Source: JBLHKE01 sp047619485
GTDB taxonomy: Bacteria > Verrucomicrobiota > Verrucomicrobiia > Verrucomicrobiales > DEV007
DNA length: 17,998 nt
NCBI GenBank assembly: GCA_047619485.1
Contig: JBLHKE010000058.1
Span: 1 to 17,998, forward strand
Direction: 5' to 3'
A program made the translations under genes and the position numbers. The first letter of the stretch is position 1, and the number at the start of each line of letters is the position of its first letter. The notes under the pieces were generated by a model. That model did not search any database. It saw only the letters and a program-made list of their open reading frames with translations, and was not told where the DNA came from. Positions 14,676 to 17,998 of the stretch are shown here, piece after piece.

Positions 14676-14909
14676 GATTTATCAGAAGTAAATGAGAATA
14701 CGGAAATTATAAGATTAGACCATAATTGCAAGAAGTTTCGTTAAGAAACATGAAATATTTCGAGATGTGAAATACATGCGTTTTTACAGCCTCAAAGACC
14801 ATGTTGGAGCTCTGCCGCGAGTGTCTAAACGCGCGACAATCAACGATCGAGGATCTCAATCAGCTCCGGCTGGCCCACTGAACGGCAGATGAAATTAGCA
14901 GCCCTCCGG
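14676..14909. other. AT-rich intergenic region upstream of the P-loop gene
   Basis: This stretch of 234 bp has no credible gene. The half next to the P-loop gene (14676-14780) is markedly AT-rich compared with the rest of the window. It contains TATAAT on the minus strand (14711-14706), a perfect 10-bp palindrome GAAATATTTC (14752-14761), and two TGAAATA copies 17 bp apart (14751 and 14768). The other half, after the GH13 stop, returns to normal GC and shows only a small CAGC/GCTG hairpin (14861-14872), not a convincing terminator. Confidence 0.6.
14706..14711 (-). promoter_or_regulatory. Candidate -10 box of the P-loop gene
   Basis: A perfect TATAAT on the minus strand lies 30 nt before the ATG at 14675, giving a leader of about 24 nt. 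TTGCAA (14731-14726) is 14 nt upstream, which is too close for a standard -35; TTCTTG at 17 nt matches poorly. No Shine-Dalgarno is visible before the ATG. Confidence 0.4.
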
Positions 14910-17900
14910 CTATGGCAGCGAAATCTCGACGCGATAGAATCGGCGCACGCTGTCGACCGGCAGGCCTCCGGTGGTCGATCCATCATCAATCCACTCGAAC
15001 GCCATATTCTCGGTGACTACCATCAGTTCACCACTCGCATACTCCCAGCTGCTCAGATCATCGGAAAATTCGATTCGGTAGACCCGGTTCGGCAAGGCGC
15101 GAAATACCATGGAGCTCGTCCCGTTTTCATTCATTGTGAGGATCGGCAGCGGCTGGTCGGCCAAATCTATCAGAATTGGATTTGTCCCCGCGAGGTACTC
15201 GAATAAGTTGCTGGCACCATCATTGTCGAAGTCCCCGTCCGAGCCATGCACCCCTGCCGGATTGTTTGCGTCAAGCCCGTGCAAGCGCTCCCAGTTGTCA
15301 GGTAGTGTGTCGCCATCGGTATCGGGTAGATCAGCGACCGCCGAAATCACCAAGCGCGTATCGGTCAAAGTGACATCACCGCGCTCGTGGACCACACGGA
15401 TCTCGTGCAAGAAATTCGGATCTCCATTGTAGACGTTCGGCAACTCCACCGCAAGGGCGTCGTCGCTCGGCCCCTCGTTGCGGACGATCGATAGCGCCGC
15501 CGGATCAAGTGGCACCGCGTCGATTGTGACCTTGAACTCCGAGAGCAACTCAGCGTCGGAGCTGGTGGCACCGAGAGACTTGTCAAACAGCACCTTCATC
15601 ACGTAACTCCCGTCAACGGTATCCCCGTCGACGGCCGGAAACGCGATGCGATAGTTCACCGCGTAGCCAGTATTAAGAGCGCGTTCGATCGTTGTAAAAT
15701 GGCCGGCAGAGTCATCGAGAGAATTGTCTTCCGATGAGGATGCCTCCTTAAAACGCACGCGCAGGGTCGCAGTTCCAGACGTCGGGATGTCCAAGTATTC
15801 GAAGCGCCACTCTCTGGCGAAGCCGCTGTCTCCGAGTTGCCCCGGCACTGTGACGGCAGTCGCACGCGCCCAGTTGCCATCGCCGTTGCCGTTGTCGGTC
15901 GAGTCGTTCCCCGCATCGCTGTCCAAGACGTTGAACCAAACTTCCGTCACTGAGGCATCGCTCAGCACGACCGCACCATAGCTCGAGCCACCGACAGTGT
16001 CCCCACCACGTGGGAAGAGCAGCGTCCCGTCCGGCCGCTCGAGGTCCAAGTAGAAGGTCTGGGTCTCTGTGCGGAAGATCGAGGCGCGGCCACTACGGTT
16101 CAGGAACGCACGAGTGCGCAGAACGTGGAAGCCTTCATCCAAGCCATTTGCCTGCTCACCACGGTCGTTGTGCGGGTAGTAGTTCACCGTCGTCGGGTCG
16201 AATCCCGTGATCTCAAACTGCGTCTCCATCTTACGCTTCAGATCGATGTCCCGTTGCGAGAATGGGAAGCGATCAGCTGCATTATCTTTGTGAACGCCAA
16301 TTTTGTATCGCAGAACAGTCCCATCCGGCATCGCGGGAAGGTCACCGAACCACCAGACTGGTGTCCCCGGTTCCCCCTCCGTGGTTCCGATCATTTCTGC
16401 AACCTGAGTCGTTCCGCGCCCGACACCATTAGACCCCTCTGGAAAAGTCGTCCCATCGGTCGTGTAGTAGACCCAGGCCTTCTCTGGATCCTCCAGATTG
16501 CCAATTTTCACCGCCAACTCCACGAATAGGTTCGGTGTCACCACGAGTTGTGGCATGCCGCCGTCCACAGTTCCCTCTGGATCGTGGTAGATCCAATCAA
16601 CAGCTCCAGTATCCGTATCCAGTCCAGCACCATCGCTCCGGGAGATCCCCGAGTTCCCGTCCCTTGAAATCGACATCTCCCAAGTCTCCGCACCGACCGA
16701 GCCAATCACGTTGCGAACGGTGTCAGTCGCAGCAAATTTCTCCACCGTGCGATCGACGTATTGCATCTGTTCGTAGCCCGTGAACAAATCCTGCGCCGCG
16801 CTCTCGAAAAACCGGTCGTCGGGCGGCGGGTTGTCGCGCCCATCGCCGTCGAGGTCGACACCGCCGTCGAGTTTCATCAGGATGTTCACCGCCGAGCCAT
16901 CAGCCCGCGCCAACAAGCGCAACGCGCTCGAGTCCGTCACGCGCGGGATCATCGCTCTGTGATCGTAGGCCGGGTCTCCATCACGCCCATCCGTCCGCTG
17001 GTGCGCCATCATCGGTGCACGTTCGCCACCTTGGTAGATCTCGATCGAGCGCACACTGTCTTCCCCCTCCCAGAGGCTAGGTAGCCGCGGGTTATCCCAG
17101 CTGAACGCAAAGTAGCCACCCGATGGAACCACCGGGAAGTTCCCGCCTCCATCGCGCAGTTTTCCATCGTTGCCGACGCGTACGGTGAATCCTCCACCGT
17201 ACTGCGAGTAGTTCCTCAGATGTGCATCCGCAGGAAAGCTCGAAACCACCTCGCGGGTAGTCCCACCAGTGTAGGGGCGCGTCATCATGAAGATCGCGAC
17301 GGTCGCGTCGGCGTCGGTCATCGAGCCGTTCTCGCGCTTGTCGCGCATCTCCCAAGCCGCGAAATCTTGGTCTCCCCACTTCGGGATCTGATCACCACGG
17401 ACAAAATCGCGCCTCGCTTTCAGCGCCCCCGTCACCCACTGCTGACCGTACTGCCCGAGGAAAGGCACAAGGGCTGGCTTGGGGAAATAATCGGGAGCGC
17501 CCTGGATGTTGTAACCGTCCGTGTAGACGATCGGCAACCCGGCCCGCGTCAGAGTGTACTGAAAGACGGAAGGCCGATCCCCCTCCCCCATGTAGTTGTT
17601 GTCATGGCTCATCGGGTAAGCGACTCCGGTCACGACACCTTTCGTCCCGTATCCAGGTTGATCGTAGCCGAAGAGACTGTTGCCGATCCCACCAAAGCCA
17701 CCAACGGTGTTGAGGAACTGATCACTGGCGATCCGCATGCCTGTTTCCAGGTAGCCGTTGTCATCCGGCGGCGAACCGAGGTGCTCACCGAACAGCAGCG
17801 CATCGTCCCTCGCTAGCGAGTTCTCAAAAACAGTGTTGCGGTGGTTGCCCCAGTCGCTGTGACCACGGGTGATGTTGAACTGCTCCTGGATCTGGCCGTT

Positions 17901-17998
17901 GTAACCTGATCCCGAGGAATCCTTGCCCTCCCCGCTCTGCTGGCCAAAAAAGTACGACGGCACATGCTTCACCGCGTCGAGACGGAACCCGTCTGGCT
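14910..17998 (-). CDS. GH13 alpha-amylase-like secreted protein, large C-terminal part (5' end outside window)
   Basis: The frame is open to the right edge and gives 1028 residues, beginning PDGFRLDAVKHVPSYFF. That is GH13 conserved region II, with the nucleophile Asp at codon 17978-17976. Region III (LLFGEHLG, acid/base Glu at about residue 71) and region IV (YPMSHDNNYMG, Asp at about 132) follow, so the catalytic triad of an alpha-glucan hydrolase is complete. Beyond about residue 300 there is a long non-catalytic part, apparently several beta-sandwich-like modules, with Asp-rich calcium-type loops (DLDGDGRDN; DTDGDTLPDNWERLHGLD; DGDFDNDGASNLFEYL). It ends in a module VYRIEFSDDLSSWE ... RFYRVEISLP that I associate with exported Verrucomicrobia proteins. 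The signal peptide and first barrel half are out of view. Secretion and starch-type substrate are inferred. No sugar transporter or sensor is adjacent. Confidence 0.88.
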   Translation of the reverse strand, partial: PDGFRLDAVKHVPSYFFGQQSGEGKDSSGSGYNGQIQEQFNITRGHSDWGNHRNTVFENSLARDDALLFGEHLGSPPDDNGYLETGMRIASDQFLNTVGGFGGIGNSLFGYDQPGYGTKGVVTGVAYPMSHDNNYMGEGDRPSVFQYTLTRAGLPIVYTDGYNIQGAPDYFPKPALVPFLGQYGQQWVTGALKARRDFVRGDQIPKWGDQDFAAWEMRDKRENGSMTDADATVAIFMMTRPYTGGTTREVVSSFPADAHLRNYSQYGGGFTVRVGNDGKLRDGGGNFPVVPSGGYFAFSWDNPRLPSLWEGEDSVRSIEIYQGGERAPMMAHQRTDGRDGDPAYDHRAMIPRVTDSSALRLLARADGSAVNILMKLDGGVDLDGDGRDNPPPDDRFFESAAQDLFTGYEQMQYVDRTVEKFAATDTVRNVIGSVGAETWEMSISRDGNSGISRSDGAGLDTDTGAVDWIYHDPEGTVDGGMPQLVVTPNLFVELAVKIGNLEDPEKAWVYYTTDGTTFPEGSNGVGRGTTQVAEMIGTTEGEPGTPVWWFGDLPAMPDGTVLRYKIGVHKDNAADRFPFSQRDIDLKRKMETQFEITGFDPTTVNYYPHNDRGEQANGLDEGFHVLRTRAFLNRSGRASIFRTETQTFYLDLERPDGTLLFPRGGDTVGGSSYGAVVLSDASVTEVWFNVLDSDAGNDSTDNGNGDGNWARATAVTVPGQLGDSGFAREWRFEYLDIPTSGTATLRVRFKEASSSEDNSLDDSAGHFTTIERALNTGYAVNYRIAFPAVDGDTVDGSYVMKVLFDKSLGATSSDAELLSEFKVTIDAVPLDPAALSIVRNEGPSDDALAVELPNVYNGDPNFLHEIRVVHERGDVTLTDTRLVISAVADLPDTDGDTLPDNWERLHGLDANNPAGVHGSDGDFDNDGASNLFEYLAGTNPILIDLADQPLPILTMNENGTSSMVFRALPNRVYRIEFSDDLSSWEYASGELMVVTENMAFEWIDDGSTTGGLPVDSVRRFYRVEISLP
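15165..15335 (-). other. Thrombospondin type 3-like calcium-binding repeat in the GH13 protein
   Basis: This stretch encodes DTDGDTLPDNWERLHGLD, then GSDGDFDNDGASNLFEYLAG and TNP. The DxDxDGxxDxxE pattern binds calcium in type 3 repeats and often links exported enzymes to C-terminal modules. Confidence 0.75.

Noticed and set aside
17970..17972. GTG as start of the GH13 gene
   Set aside because: The codons upstream read DGFRLDA, the GH13 nucleophile motif, so this GTG is an internal valine and the gene continues outside the window.

Overview
The window is an 18 kb stretch of bacterial chromosome with about 58-60% GC by eye, carrying mostly housekeeping biosynthesis genes. I infer a member of the Verrucomicrobiota (Verrucomicrobiales-like). 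The main clues are a secreted GH13 protein ending in a calcium-binding DxDxDG repeat followed by a C-terminal 'YRIEFSDDLSSWE ... RFYRVEI' module, which I associate with that phylum, and weak Shine-Dalgarno use. No 16S rRNA or tRNA is present to confirm this.

Layout, left to right. (1) 1-1000, plus strand: the 3' end of thiH, overlapped by thiS (thiazole branch of thiamine synthesis). (2) 1015-4874, minus strand: pyrF, guaB and guaA (UMP and GMP synthesis). (3) 4959-6143, plus strand, divergent from pyrF: an acidic protein of unknown function. (4) 6160-7610, minus strand: fabG and pgl, joined by a TGATG overlap. (5) 7706-12340, plus strand, divergent from fabG: trpA, dapF, dapA, dapB and a single frame that fuses FolK to PanB. 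(6) 12357-17998, minus strand: a GT4 glycosyltransferase, an orphan P-loop-like protein of unknown function, and a large GH13 alpha-amylase-like secreted protein whose 5' end lies outside the window.

How the genes fit together: guaB and guaA are consecutive steps (IMP to XMP to GMP), and pyrF makes UMP. dapA and dapB are consecutive steps to tetrahydrodipicolinate, and dapF makes meso-diaminopimelate for lysine and peptidoglycan. folK and panB serve folate and pantothenate synthesis. The three convergent junctions are very tight (14-16 bp).

Two observations stand out. First, the FolK-PanB fusion joins two complete enzymes, and its FolK half carries three tandem 8-bp units in the loop after its metal-binding aspartates. 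Second, the first genes of four transcription units (guaB, pyrF, the gene at 4959 and fabG) each have a -35/-10 pair whose -10 ends only 5-6 nt before the ATG, and trpA has one ending 11 nt before it. That geometry predicts leaderless or nearly leaderless mRNAs. No CRISPR array, insertion sequence, tRNA, rRNA or recognisable riboswitch was seen.
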